Below are positions 54,801 through 64,000 of a DNA stretch of 64,000 nucleotides, piece after piece. Each line of letters begins with the position of its first letter. Within the stretch, counting starts at the first letter, position 1. A program made the translations under genes and the position numbers. The stretch covers positions 46,787,133 to 46,851,132 of the forward strand of contig CM061238.1 of the NCBI GenBank assembly GCA_030848705.1. Reading direction: 5' to 3'. The notes beneath the pieces were generated by a model, which saw only the letters and a program-made list of their open reading frames with translations, had not been told where the DNA came from and did not search any database. The stretch comes from Heracleum sosnowskyi (lineage: Eukaryota; Streptophyta; Magnoliopsida; Apiales; Apiaceae).

Positions 54801-56968
54801 GAGGCTGTGGAGGTTCTCACAATCTCAGTGTTTTTCTGAGTGATCTCATCACTCCTCACAAAAGGACGATCATGGCCTAAGGCCTGGACATGTGTGGCTC
54901 CCTCAATGTCACTCTGGACATGCTCAAGTCCCTCACCTTTTGCCAGCTCATTTGGCTGCCTCTCATTTTGATGCTCACCTCTCTTTTCTTTTATCTCTCT
55001 TTTCTTTTGCACACCCTCACTCATCCTAGATGCATGGGTATGAGCAGTACTTACATGCAATGAAATAGATGGTTTAGAATGTACCTTTAAGAACTGAGAT
55101 AATGGCACATCATCAGCAGAGACATCCTCAAGAAGTACAACATCAAAGTTAGGCTGTGTAGAGGTGACAGGAGCTTTTCCATGAATGTTACTGTCAGCAG
55201 GAATATTGACAGTAGGTTCCTCTACAATGTGGACATCAGGTTTGGTTGTGATAGTAACTTCAACTGAGTCCATGACAACAGAATCACCTGTGACAGCAAC
55301 ATCCACAGTGTCTTTGACAGCAACTTGGGCTGTGACAGCATCTTCCCTGAGGTAAGATGCTCCTTGGAGATTGAACAAAGTACTGGATGTTTCATTTTCT
55401 AGCAGAGTTGTACTTTGCTCTTTCTCAGTGTTTGAGGGAGTGGTTTCCATCTCACTTTGAGAAATGGGTTCTTGTGGACCACTTGATGGGGGCTCATCCA
55501 TGAGAGAAGATGGATGATCAAAACCTGAAGGGTTGGGACTGTCCCCCTCTCTAGGTTGTGGAGAAGAAACAAATGAATGTGTAGGGAAGGAAGAAGGTGA
55601 AAGTGGAGAAGAGAATAGTGGCTGCTTCTCAGATGTAACTTGAGAGGCATCAACAGGGGAATTGAAATCCTCACAGTGTCCTGACTCCATGTGTGTTTCT
55701 GCAAGTGGAGGCTCCTCATGAGTTGGAACATGAGGTTGTGCAGACTCTTTACAGGTTGCCTTGGGAGACATGTCAATTTCAATAGATGTCCCTTGTTGAG
55801 AAGGCACATCTAGGGAGGAGTTTATTTCCCTATTTTCTTCTATAGTCTTTTGGGAGACTGCAGAATGACTGACAGTGGTTTTGGTCGTCTTAGCTCTCTT
55901 CTTCTTAGGCTCAGGAGGAACCACTGTGGGTTCTGTTTGACTACCTTCCTAATTTGCTGCACTAGGTGCAGGAACTCCCTCTTGACTCTCAGTACTACCC
56001 CTAACACCAGTTTCTAGGGGCCTTTTTCTGGTTTCTTGCAAGGCTTGTCTCTGTACTTTGGGAAGTCTAGAGAACCTAGGCTGAGTGTATGGAGTAGAAT
56101 GAGGGTTAGCTGAATTTGGGTCTAATCCAGCTTCATTCTCAATAGTGAAGGTATCAAAACCAGATGGTAATGGAAAATCAAGGTCAGTCACTTGATCAAC
56201 CATGTGTTTGGTGAAACATAGTGGAATATGTGCATTCAAATTCTGTGAAGTGAGAGTTGTGTGAGTGTTTCTTTTTAGTACAGGGCACACCTTCAAACGA
56301 GGGGCATTCTCATCGAAGTCACATAAAGAATTGATGCACAACATTAAAAAGCGAGGATAGATGTTTACCTTCTTACCTATGGCAGCCTTGAAGTGTGCCA
56401 TGAGAAGCTTTCCAACATCCACTTTGTACCCATGAACAAGAGAGTGAGTGAGCTTCTTGATGTAGGTGGGAATGCCATTCCAGCCTGTGGTCTTGGTAGA
56501 GAACACTTTCACCATAACATCAAACACCATACTCCACTCCTTGCGGAGATATTTCCTGTCCATTTCACCAGAAGGGTACCATTTTGTAGTTCCCTCTTCA
56601 AGAATAGGGCCAGTATACCCAATCTTCAAGAAGAGCTTCGTCAAGGTCTCATCATTAGCAAGCTCAGCATAATCATTTCCTGGTTCTAGCACAATTCCCA
56701 AAGCTGCATTGATGCCCTGAACAGTGAGAGAGTAGCTGTGCTCCTTGATCTTGAACTGAATGGAGGAGATGTCACCATCTTCTTGAGCGACGGCTGTCTC
56801 CCAGAAGTTTTAAATCCTGTCTAGGTCAAGAACAGGAGTGGAGGTAATTTCAAACCCAAGATATGACTTATTCATGAAATAAACAAGCCCTTTGAAACCC
56901 TCACCAACATTACTTGGAGAGTAGATGCCAGCGAAGTTTGTTTGTGAAATTGATTGTTTGGGGGCCAT
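51851..56968 (-). pseudogene. Element A extra ORF: one 5.1-kb frame with five nonsense codons
   Basis: The ATG is at 56966-56968. All pieces lie in one frame, broken by TAA 56810-56812, TAG 55949-55951, TAG 54512-54514, TAA 54146-54148 and TAG 53351-53353, with no frameshift. The N-terminal domain matches B, E and Z (YPRFLMLCINSL). The middle is Ser/Pro/Glu-rich with polybasic patches (PKKKRAKTTK, PAKRKRGTK). A separate helical domain lies at 54082-53450, and the last part carries a nine-unit repeat and an acidic tail. No signal peptide or membrane anchor is visible. The C-terminal half is not recognisably the same as in B or E. Function unknown. Confidence 0.75.
53086..53220 (-). repeat. Nine tandem 15-nt units inside the A extra ORF
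   Basis: Units begin every 15 bases from 53086 to 53206, mostly TGACAGT or TGACAGC. They encode a five-residue repeat of the KDTV/EETV type. The unit core is the same TGACAG motif found in the A LTR. Confidence 0.92.
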
Positions 56969-57676
56969 TTATTTTGCTTGAGAGAAGAAGAGAGAAGGTA
57001 AGAGATGAATTGCTTGGAGATAAGAGAAAGGTGAGTGTTGTGTTTGCTTTTTGAGAACAGTTGAATGTTTGATGAATTTAGAGGGAAGTTCAAGCGTTTA
57101 ACTGACAAAGTGGAAAAGTGAAATTGTGTCTTAACCCACTTAGCAGTCACGTGGGTTACTGGCTGATTTCTCTCTCCTCGTGGAGGATGTGTGTCCAATT
57201 TTAACGGTCCACTTATTTGACAGTAACCTGTGCGCTCAAAACAACCGTGTCAGTAACTTTGGTGTGATGACAGCATGTTTTGCGTGACAGAAACATTTCG
57301 CGCAAAACTTACTGTCATCGTTAAGTTCTCATATGACAGTATCTTTTCCAAGTCATGACATAATGTTGTTTACTGTTGTCGAGAAGTTAGCTGTCAAAGA
57401 ACGGTGACAACAACTTTTCTTGATGACAACAACCTTTGCGGGAAAAAAACACTGTCAAGACTTTGTATTAAAACTGTTATTATTAAAAACTTAACTGAGG
57501 AGTCACCAATTAAACATTTGAAATAGTTATTACTGATTCATTATTCATTCATAACAACATTCAACCAGTTAAGCAATTAATCAACACACACAGGAAGCAA
57601 ATAGAAACGGCAGAAAGAGAAGTTTTATTGATTTAATTAAATGAAGAAAGGAGAACGCTACAATTGGTGAGATTTA
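56969..57676. other. Element A spacer, left part, rich in TGACAG motifs
   Basis: Non-coding sequence between the extra ORF start and the small acidic ORF. About ten TGACAG/CTGTCA motifs lie between 57218 and 57460, in both orientations. Confidence 0.7.
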
Positions 57677-57940
57677 CTAATCAGTACAATCTTTCTTAAC
57701 CAATACTAGGACTTCTCCCCTAACTTTCTCTTCTAAGGTTCCTTCTTCCTTGAGGAGTGCTTGAACCTCCTTTTCCTCTTCTTGCACCTTAGCCTCCTCA
57801 TCGGCCTTGGCTGCAAGTTCTTTTTCCTCTTCCTCATCAAGGATATCCCATAACTCATTAAACAGAGCTTTTACCTCTTCATTGTAGGGTTCACTTCCAC
57901 AAGGCTTAGGCCTGTACTCAATTCCTACTTTGTTTTCCAT
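57677..57940 (-). CDS. Small acidic ORF in the spacer of element A, function unknown
   Basis: An 87-codon frame with its ATG at 57938-57940. The protein is strongly acidic, with a Glu/Ala/Lys-rich stretch predicted to be one long helix or coiled coil (EEEEKELAAKADEEAK), and it ends LVKKDCTD. It lies in the same orientation as pol and the extra ORF and belongs to neither. B, C and E have no matching frame in their spacers. It may be a captured host fragment, a short element gene, or chance. No start context or partner supports expression. Confidence 0.4.
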   Translation of the reverse strand: MENKVGIEYRPKPCGSEPYNEEVKALFNELWDILDEEEEKELAAKADEEAKVQEEEKEVQALLKEEGTLEEKVRGEVLVLVKKDCTD

Positions 57941-58344
57941 TTTACCCTTTTTCCAAATGATTCACTAATATGGCCTAAGATTCATTTTATAGGCATACTA
58001 GGTTAAGAGGGATGTAAACGGTCAATAGTTTGGAATACCCATACAACTACCACATATTGCAATTAAGTGATGTCTACCACTAATACAACAATCAAGACAA
58101 AACTGACCAATTAAGGAGAATCCTTGACCAATTTCAATTTTAACAGACATGCAAGTTAGTGTCATACAAAAATCAACTTTCAAGTAAGAGACTAGCACAA
58201 AATTCAATTTAACCAAGTCAAAGTAAACGTGCTGTCGAAAACAGATAGAGACTTAGGTAGACAGTAACTTTTCTCATGACAGCAACTTCTGAAGATGTTA
58301 CTGTCACAAGCTTCACTTGAATAAAAGAATGAAAACCTAGTAAG
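57941..58344. other. Element A spacer, right part
   Basis: Non-coding sequence between pol and the small ORF. Four or five more CTGTC/GACAG motifs lie at 58230-58310. No gene is seen. Confidence 0.65.
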
Positions 58345-61300
58345 TTAACATACCAGATTTAGCATTCCCAATTCACTTACCAACCTGTTGAAGGTTGCTT
58401 CATCCAGTGGTTTTGTAAAAATGTCTACAAGTTGCTTTTCTGTGGGCACATAGATCAACTTCACAGTTCCTCTTTCAACATGCTCCCTTATAAAATGGTG
58501 TCTGATATCAATGTGCTTAGTTCTAGAGTGTTGAACAGGATTGTCTGAGATGGCTATGGCACTAGTGTTGTCACAGTAGATAGGGATATTATTTAACACT
58601 AAGCCATAATCCAACAGTTGATTCTTCATCCACAAGATTTGTGCACAGCAACTTCCAGCTGCAATATATTCAGCTTCTGCAGTTGATGTAGAAACTGAGT
58701 GTTGCTTTTTACTGAACCAGGATACCAATCTTCCACCAAGAAATTGACAGCTTCCTGTAGTGCTTTTTCTGTCAATCCTGCATCCAGCATAGTCTGAATC
58801 AGAATACCCCACTAGCTCAAATCCAGTGTTTTTAGGATACCAAAGGCCTAGATTAGGAGTGCCCTTAAGGTATCTAAAAATTCTCTTGATTGCTACCAAT
58901 TGTGACTCTTTTGGATCGGCTTGAAACCTTGCACAGAGACATGTAGCAAACATTATGTCAGGTCTGCTAGCATTTAGATAAAGAAGGGATCCAACCATGC
59001 CTCTGTATGCACTAGAGTCCACTTTCTTTCCTTTGGAATCTAGATCCAGACTAGTTGAGGTAGAGATAGAAGTCTTGGCAGGTGATGAATCTTCTAAGTT
59101 GAACTTCTTGAGAAGTTCCTTGACATATTTTGCTTGACAAATGAAGATTCCATCATCTTTCTGAAGAACTTGTAAACCAAGGAAGAATGACAGTTCTCCC
59201 ATCATGCTCATCTCATACTTATTTCTCATTAGAGATCAAAACTTTTCACACAGCTTCTCATTTGATGAACCAAAGATGATATCATCAACATAAATTTGAA
59301 CCAGAATGATGTCTTTGCCATGATGCTTGTAGAATAAGGTCTTATCTACTACACCTCTTGTAAACTGATTTTCCAATAGAAAGGCAGAGAGGGTATCATA
59401 CCATGCTCTTGGAGCTTGTTTCAAACCATAAAGTGCCTTGAACAGCTTGTACACAAAATCATACATTTCAACATCTTCAAAACCAGGTGGCTATTCAACA
59501 TACACTTCTTGCTCCAACTCTCCATTTAGAAACACACTTTTGACATCCATTTGGAACACCTTGAAATTACAGTGAGTAGCAAAGGCTAGGAAAATCCTGA
59601 TAGCTTCAAGTCTGGCAACAGGTGCAAATGTCTCATCATAATCTATCCCTTCCTGTTGATAATAACCTTTAGCTACTAGCCTTGCCTTGTTCCTAGTCAC
59701 ATTTCCATTTTCATCCAGCTTGTTTCTGAAAACCCACTTTGTCTCAATAACTGACTTTCCTTTAGGTCTTGGAACCAACTTCCAAACATTGTTTCTTTCA
59801 AACTGGTTGAGTTCCTCTTGCATAGCAATCACCCAATCAGAATCCAACAATGCTTCATCAATTTCTTTAGGCTCCATTTGAGATAGAAAACAAGAAAACA
59901 TGCTGTCAGCAGAAACATTGTTCCTGGTTCTCACCCCAGAAGAGGGATCTCCAATTTTTAGATCATTTGAGTGATCCCTGTTCCACCTAGTGGTTTTGGG
60001 TAAGCTTCTTGTTTGATTTGAGACAGTAACTTCAAGTTGAGGAACTGAATCTTCACCAGGGCAATTGTCTCCACCATTTTCTTCAATGTCTCCAGAGTCA
60101 CCATCAATTTGAGTATTTCCTGTGATGGTCTGTGACTGGGCTGGAGTTTGATTGACATACTCTTCAATGACAACATCCTTTTCTGTTTCAACAGTTTGAG
60201 TGAAAGTAGGTTCTTCATCAACAACTTCTTCTTCCTCCAAGTATCCTTGATTCTCAGATCTAAGAGTCTGCATTTGACCTTCTTCATGCAGTCCAGGAAA
60301 CTTGGTTTCATCAAATGTGACATTCACACTTTCATCAATGATTCTGTGTTCCAAAAGATAGACTCTGTAGGCAGTCCTTTCTAAAGCATACCCCATGAAA
60401 ATTCCTTTATAAGCTTTGGTGTCAAACTTTCTTTTCTTTTCATGGTTGTCTTTCATCATGAAACATTTGCTTCCAAACACATGAAAATACTTGACAGTAG
60501 GTTTCTTTCCATTGAGCAGATAGTAAGGAGTGTTCCCATGAGTCATGTTGATCAAGGTTTTGTTCTGTGTGTAGCAGGCTGTGTTGATAGCTTCTGCCCA
60601 AAAGTATGTAGGTAACTTTGCATCATGAAGCATAGTTCTGGCAGCTTCAATAAGAGTCCTGTTCTTCCTTTCTACAACTCCATTCTGCTGAGGTGTCCTT
60701 GCAGCAGCAAATTGTTGTACAATTCCTTCATCTTTACAGAAATTACCAAGTGTGGCATTTCTGAACTTAGTGCCATTGTCACTTCTTAGTGTTTGAACTT
60801 TGGCATTTGGAGTTCTGTCAAGAACTCTTAAGTTATCAATGATAACTTGAGCTGCTTCATCTTTTCATTCTAGATACTTCACCCAAGTATACCTAGAATA
60901 GTCATCCACCATAACTAATGCATATCTCTTCCTGGCTAATGATGGAACATTGACTGGTCCAAAGAGATCCATGTGAATTAGTTTGAGTGGTTCAGTGTTG
61001 GTGTTGATTTGCTTTGACTTGTGCACAGCTCTTCTCAATTTTCCCATTTGATAGTTCTCACACAGTCCTTCTTGACAGAATTCTTGTTGAGGTAGTCCTC
61101 TCACTAGTTCCTTCTTCATCAGCATATTCATTGTTTTGAAGTTGAGGTGTGAGAGTTTCCTGTGCCAAAGCATACTGTCACCAACAGTAGCTTTACTGTA
61201 GAAACATTAAATCTTATCCTTCTTTGTTGAGCTTAGGTCAGCAACAAACATGCTTCCTTTTCTTACTCCTTTTAAAGAAAGGCTTCCATCCTTTTTGTGA

Positions 61301-61593
61301 TAAATGTTGCAGACCATCATGTCAAAATCAACCTTGAATCCCCTATCACTGAATTGGCTGACACTGAGCAGGTTGTGCTTCAATCCATCAAAAAGTGCAA
61401 TATCATTTATGACAACATTTCCAATTTCCAAACAGCCATATCCCACTGTGTAACCCTTGCTGTTGTCTCCAAAGGTTATGATTGGGCCAGCTTTCTCTAC
61501 AAATTGTGATAGCAGGGCTTTATCACCAGTCATGTGTCTAGAGCAGCCACTGTCAATGATCCAAGTGACATGCTCCTTATTCTTACCCTGCAA
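58345..61593 (-). pseudogene. pol: Element A pol polyprotein with four nonsense codons
   Basis: One frame without frameshifts. It has protease (IDSG, near residue 14), pre-integrase region (WHRKLSHLN; the second Cys pair reads CENYQMGK, so one zinc Cys is lost), integrase D, D and E motifs ([25 protein letters not shown]), reverse transcriptase with YVDD (59281-59292) and RNase H ending ELGMLNLVC. Stops are TAA 61207-61209, TGA 60865-60867, TAG 59491-59493 (a Gln in the relatives) and TGA 59236-59238. Pol is in the same frame as the adjacent gag end, unlike in B, C and E. The copy cannot encode active enzymes. Confidence 0.88.
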
Positions 61594-61623
61594 GACAAAT
61601 TGTATTTAAGAGGCATATGGTAC
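61588..61623 (-). other. gag/pol junction segment of element A (36 nt, GT...AG)
   Basis: The minus strand begins GTACCATATG after the gag Trp codon and ends TTTGTCTTGCAG. The gag TAA is inside. As 36 is a multiple of three, gag and pol are in one frame here, separated only by the stop. Confidence 0.5.
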
Positions 61624-64000
61624 CCAATCCTTGTTGGGTCCAGTCACTTCAGTATCACAAGCATAATCATCATTTTCAACTTTAAACATCACATCAGGAA
61701 TCTTCTGTTGGACTCCTTTCTTCACCCACTTATCTTTAGAATTAGACTTGGTCTTCTTCTTAGTGGATGAGGCCTTCTTACTGTTTCCAGTAGGCTCAGA
61801 AGTCTCAACAGTTTGCAAGTAGGTACATTGTTCAGTAGAAGAAATAGGCAGATTAAAACAAGTACTCATGGCAGTTATCTTGCATGGCATACAATCAATG
61901 TTATTACATACTACCATAGGTCTATGCATAATGGGGGTTCTGTGTAAGTTACCATCTAGCAGGGTCACATTGTTCTTGACCTCCTTTGGTTTCTTACAAA
62001 CATGAGTTAAGTGATATGAAGAGCCACAACTATTGCATAGTTTTCTAGGAGTATTTGCATTGCCATTTCCTAACTTGCCATTCCTATTTCTAGACTTGTA
62101 GGTAACTGTGTCATCAGGATGTTCTGAAGTTGCTGTCGAGCTTTTCTTGACAGTACCTTTCATACCCTCTGTCTTGACAATAGGTTTTGAAGTTGCTGTC
62201 TTTGAAACTCTCTTGACAGTATCTTTGGAAGATACTGTCTTGCCATTATTGACAGCATCTTTAGAACATTCTGTCAGATTGTTTGGCAAAGTTACTGTCT
62301 TGGGGATTTTGATAGTATCTTTTCCGCCAACTGTTGTACTGTCAGTACCTTCATCCTCATCATCAAGTTGTTGCTTGATGAGCATGGCTTCCTCATCAAA
62401 CTCCAGTTCAAAAGGTTTAAAAATTGGTTTGTTGAGTTTTTTGAGGATATGAGGTTTGACAGTGGCATCAGTTGAACAATCCTGACTAACAATTTCCTTA
62501 CCATGTCTTTTGCCATATTCAAAACCTATTCCTACCTTTTGATCCTCTATGTGTTTCTCATGAAAATCCTGAAGTTGTTTGGATGAGTTTCTATAGGCTT
62601 TAATCTTGAATTCATTTTCACTAATTTCTTTCCTTAGAAACTCCTCAATTTCTTTAGCACAGACTAACTCATTTTCAGTTTAGCATTCTCCTGTGTTAAA
62701 GATTCTAAACGATTGGTCTTTAACAAAAGCAAATCACTTTCAGAAGTGAGTTCATCATTCAATTTAGTTAACCTAGCAATTTCTTCATTAGCTGCAGTTA
62801 AACTAGTATGAACATCAAACATCTCTGCACTCAATTCCTCAACAGTTTGCTTGTATTCATCTTTAGACATATCAAGTAAGACTAGTGAGGGTACCTGAGT
62901 TGGAGAGTTAGAGGAGGCCTCTTCAGATTTAGCCATGAGTGCTAAATTCACATATTCCTCTTCCTCTTCATCATCAGAATCATCCCAGCACTTTCCTTCA
63001 GCCACATAGGCCTTTCCATGTACTTTCTTGAAATGTCCACTTGACCCTTTATCCATCCTCTAATTCTGCTTTGGTCTTCTGCACTTTGTAGCAAAATGAC
63101 CAAGCTCATTGCAGTTGTAACACCTAAACTTGGATCTGTCCACCATCCCTGTTTTGTATCCACCTCTTGTGGCACCACCTTCAACTTTTGAGAAGTTCCC
63201 TTTGTTGAACCTTGATGTTTGACCTTGAGACTTATATGGCTTGTTTCTCTTGAACCTTATATTCTTGAATTTCTTAGCGATGTAAGCCATGGTTGGATTA
63301 TCCATCTTTTCCATTTCTTCTAAGGAGTAGAAGTCTTCATCCTCAACATCAGTTATCTGCAGTATAACTTTCTCCTCATCATCCACAACCTTTTCGATCT
63401 TAAGAGAGGGTACTGAAGCAGGTTGAGTGATTTGAGCTTCTTCACTAGGTCGAGTGATTCTTGGCACATGAGCCACTAGAGCACCTGACATATTAGCCAT
63501 CTTTCCTCTGGATCCAGCTAGAATAGCTCTTTTCTGGAAAAACTCAAGCTCATATGATTTAAGCACACCATATAGAGTTTCAAGAGAGATATTGTTCAGA
63601 TTTCTTCCTTCTCTTATGGCAGTGACTTTGTGCTCAAGATGCTCAGGAAGTGTGAGCAAGAACTTGACATTTAATTCCTTTCTATCATAGTACTTGCCAT
63701 GAATTTGTAGCTCAGTCATAAGTTTACTAAACCTCTCAAACATTGTTGTTAGGTCTTCTCCTGACTTTGCCATGAAGGCTTCGTACTGTGAGATAAGGAT
63801 TTGTCTCTGGTTGTCTTTCACTTCTTCACTTCCTTCACACAGTAGCTCGATCTTGTTCCACATATCTTTGGCTGATGAGAACCCAATGACATTCCCACAC
63901 ATGGCTTTGTCCAAATTGAGGGCATCCAGTAGGATGAGTTGCAAGTAATCATCAAGGGCTACCTTCTCCTTTTCTGGCTCCAGAAACTCCGAAGGTAATT
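61606..64000 (-). pseudogene. gag: Element A gag, start outside the window, one frameshift
   Basis: The frame is open at the window edge, so the N terminus is missing. Visible are the capsid domain (DMWNKIELLCEGSEEV, LKSYELEF), knuckle 1 (CYNCNELGHFATKC), an acidic patch, a coiled coil, knuckle 2 (CNSCGSSYHLTHVC) and a third Cys cluster (CNNIDCMPC). A one-base loss near 62675 shifts the frame between the coiled coil and the second half. About eight TGACAG/CTGTC motifs lie at 62130-62345 in the Lys/Thr/Val-rich linker. The end reads DWVPYAS. Confidence 0.85.

Larger units (their letters stand above)
1217..64000 (-). mobile_element. Element A: Ty1/copia (SIRE-like) retrotransposon, partial, hosting all later insertions
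   Basis: Only the 3' LTR, the extra ORF, pol and most of gag are inside the window. The gag start, primer site and 5' LTR lie to the right. The 3' LTR begins TGTTGGTCC at 1217, is split by element B, and ends CCTAACA at 51750, directly next to the polypurine tract. The left flanking 5 bp are GAGTA (1212-1216); the partner copy is outside. Pol and extra ORF carry several nonsense codons, so this copy is dead. It is the oldest of the four copia elements by nesting order. Confidence 0.9.

Overview
The window is flowering-plant nuclear DNA made almost entirely of transposable elements. I see no ordinary host gene, tRNA, rRNA or CRISPR array. The plant origin follows from Ty1/copia elements with tRNA-iMet primer sites and SIRE/Maximus-like pol motifs, plus a Ty3/gypsy Tekay/Del-like element. 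The species cannot be named from the sequence.

Layout: five elements are stacked inside one another, and four of the insertions can be proved by matching 5-bp target duplications. The oldest layer (Z) is a fragment of a copia extra ORF at 192-1216, cut on the left by the end of a hAT-type DNA transposon (1-191). Element A (minus strand, 1217 to beyond 64000) interrupts Z. Element B (minus, 2061-51536, duplication GTAAT) sits in the 3' LTR of A. Two elements sit inside B: element C (minus, 7484-17667, duplication AATTC) in the spacer after pol, and element D (plus, 24023-49751, duplication TCTTT) in gag. D is gypsy with about 4.9-kb LTRs. Element E (minus, 32118-45149, duplication GAAAG) sits in the 3' LTR of D and is an almost intact 13.0-kb copia element.

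A, B and E share one plan, read on the minus strand: 5' LTR, primer site, gag, pol (protease, integrase, reverse transcriptase, RNase H), a spacer, a very long extra ORF, polypurine tract, 3' LTR. C has the same plan with the extra ORF mostly deleted. By-eye LTR divergence falls in the order the nesting demands: B about 1.7%, C about 1.2%, D about 0.9%, E about 0.4%.

The most unusual signals are: (1) a short family-specific motif repeated in both orientations through each element's LTR, spacer and even coding linkers (TTTCGTTGA in E, TGACAG in A, CTATCGA in B); (2) a 35-37-nt segment at every gag/pol junction that contains the gag stop, is bounded by GT(or GC)...AG, and whose removal would join gag and pol in frame in all four elements; (3) extra ORFs sharing an N-terminal domain but lacking visible envelope features; (4) extra polypurine-tract-like motifs inside the elements; (5) a gypsy element with nearly identical LTRs but a ruined interior, which implies it was moved by proteins supplied from elsewhere.
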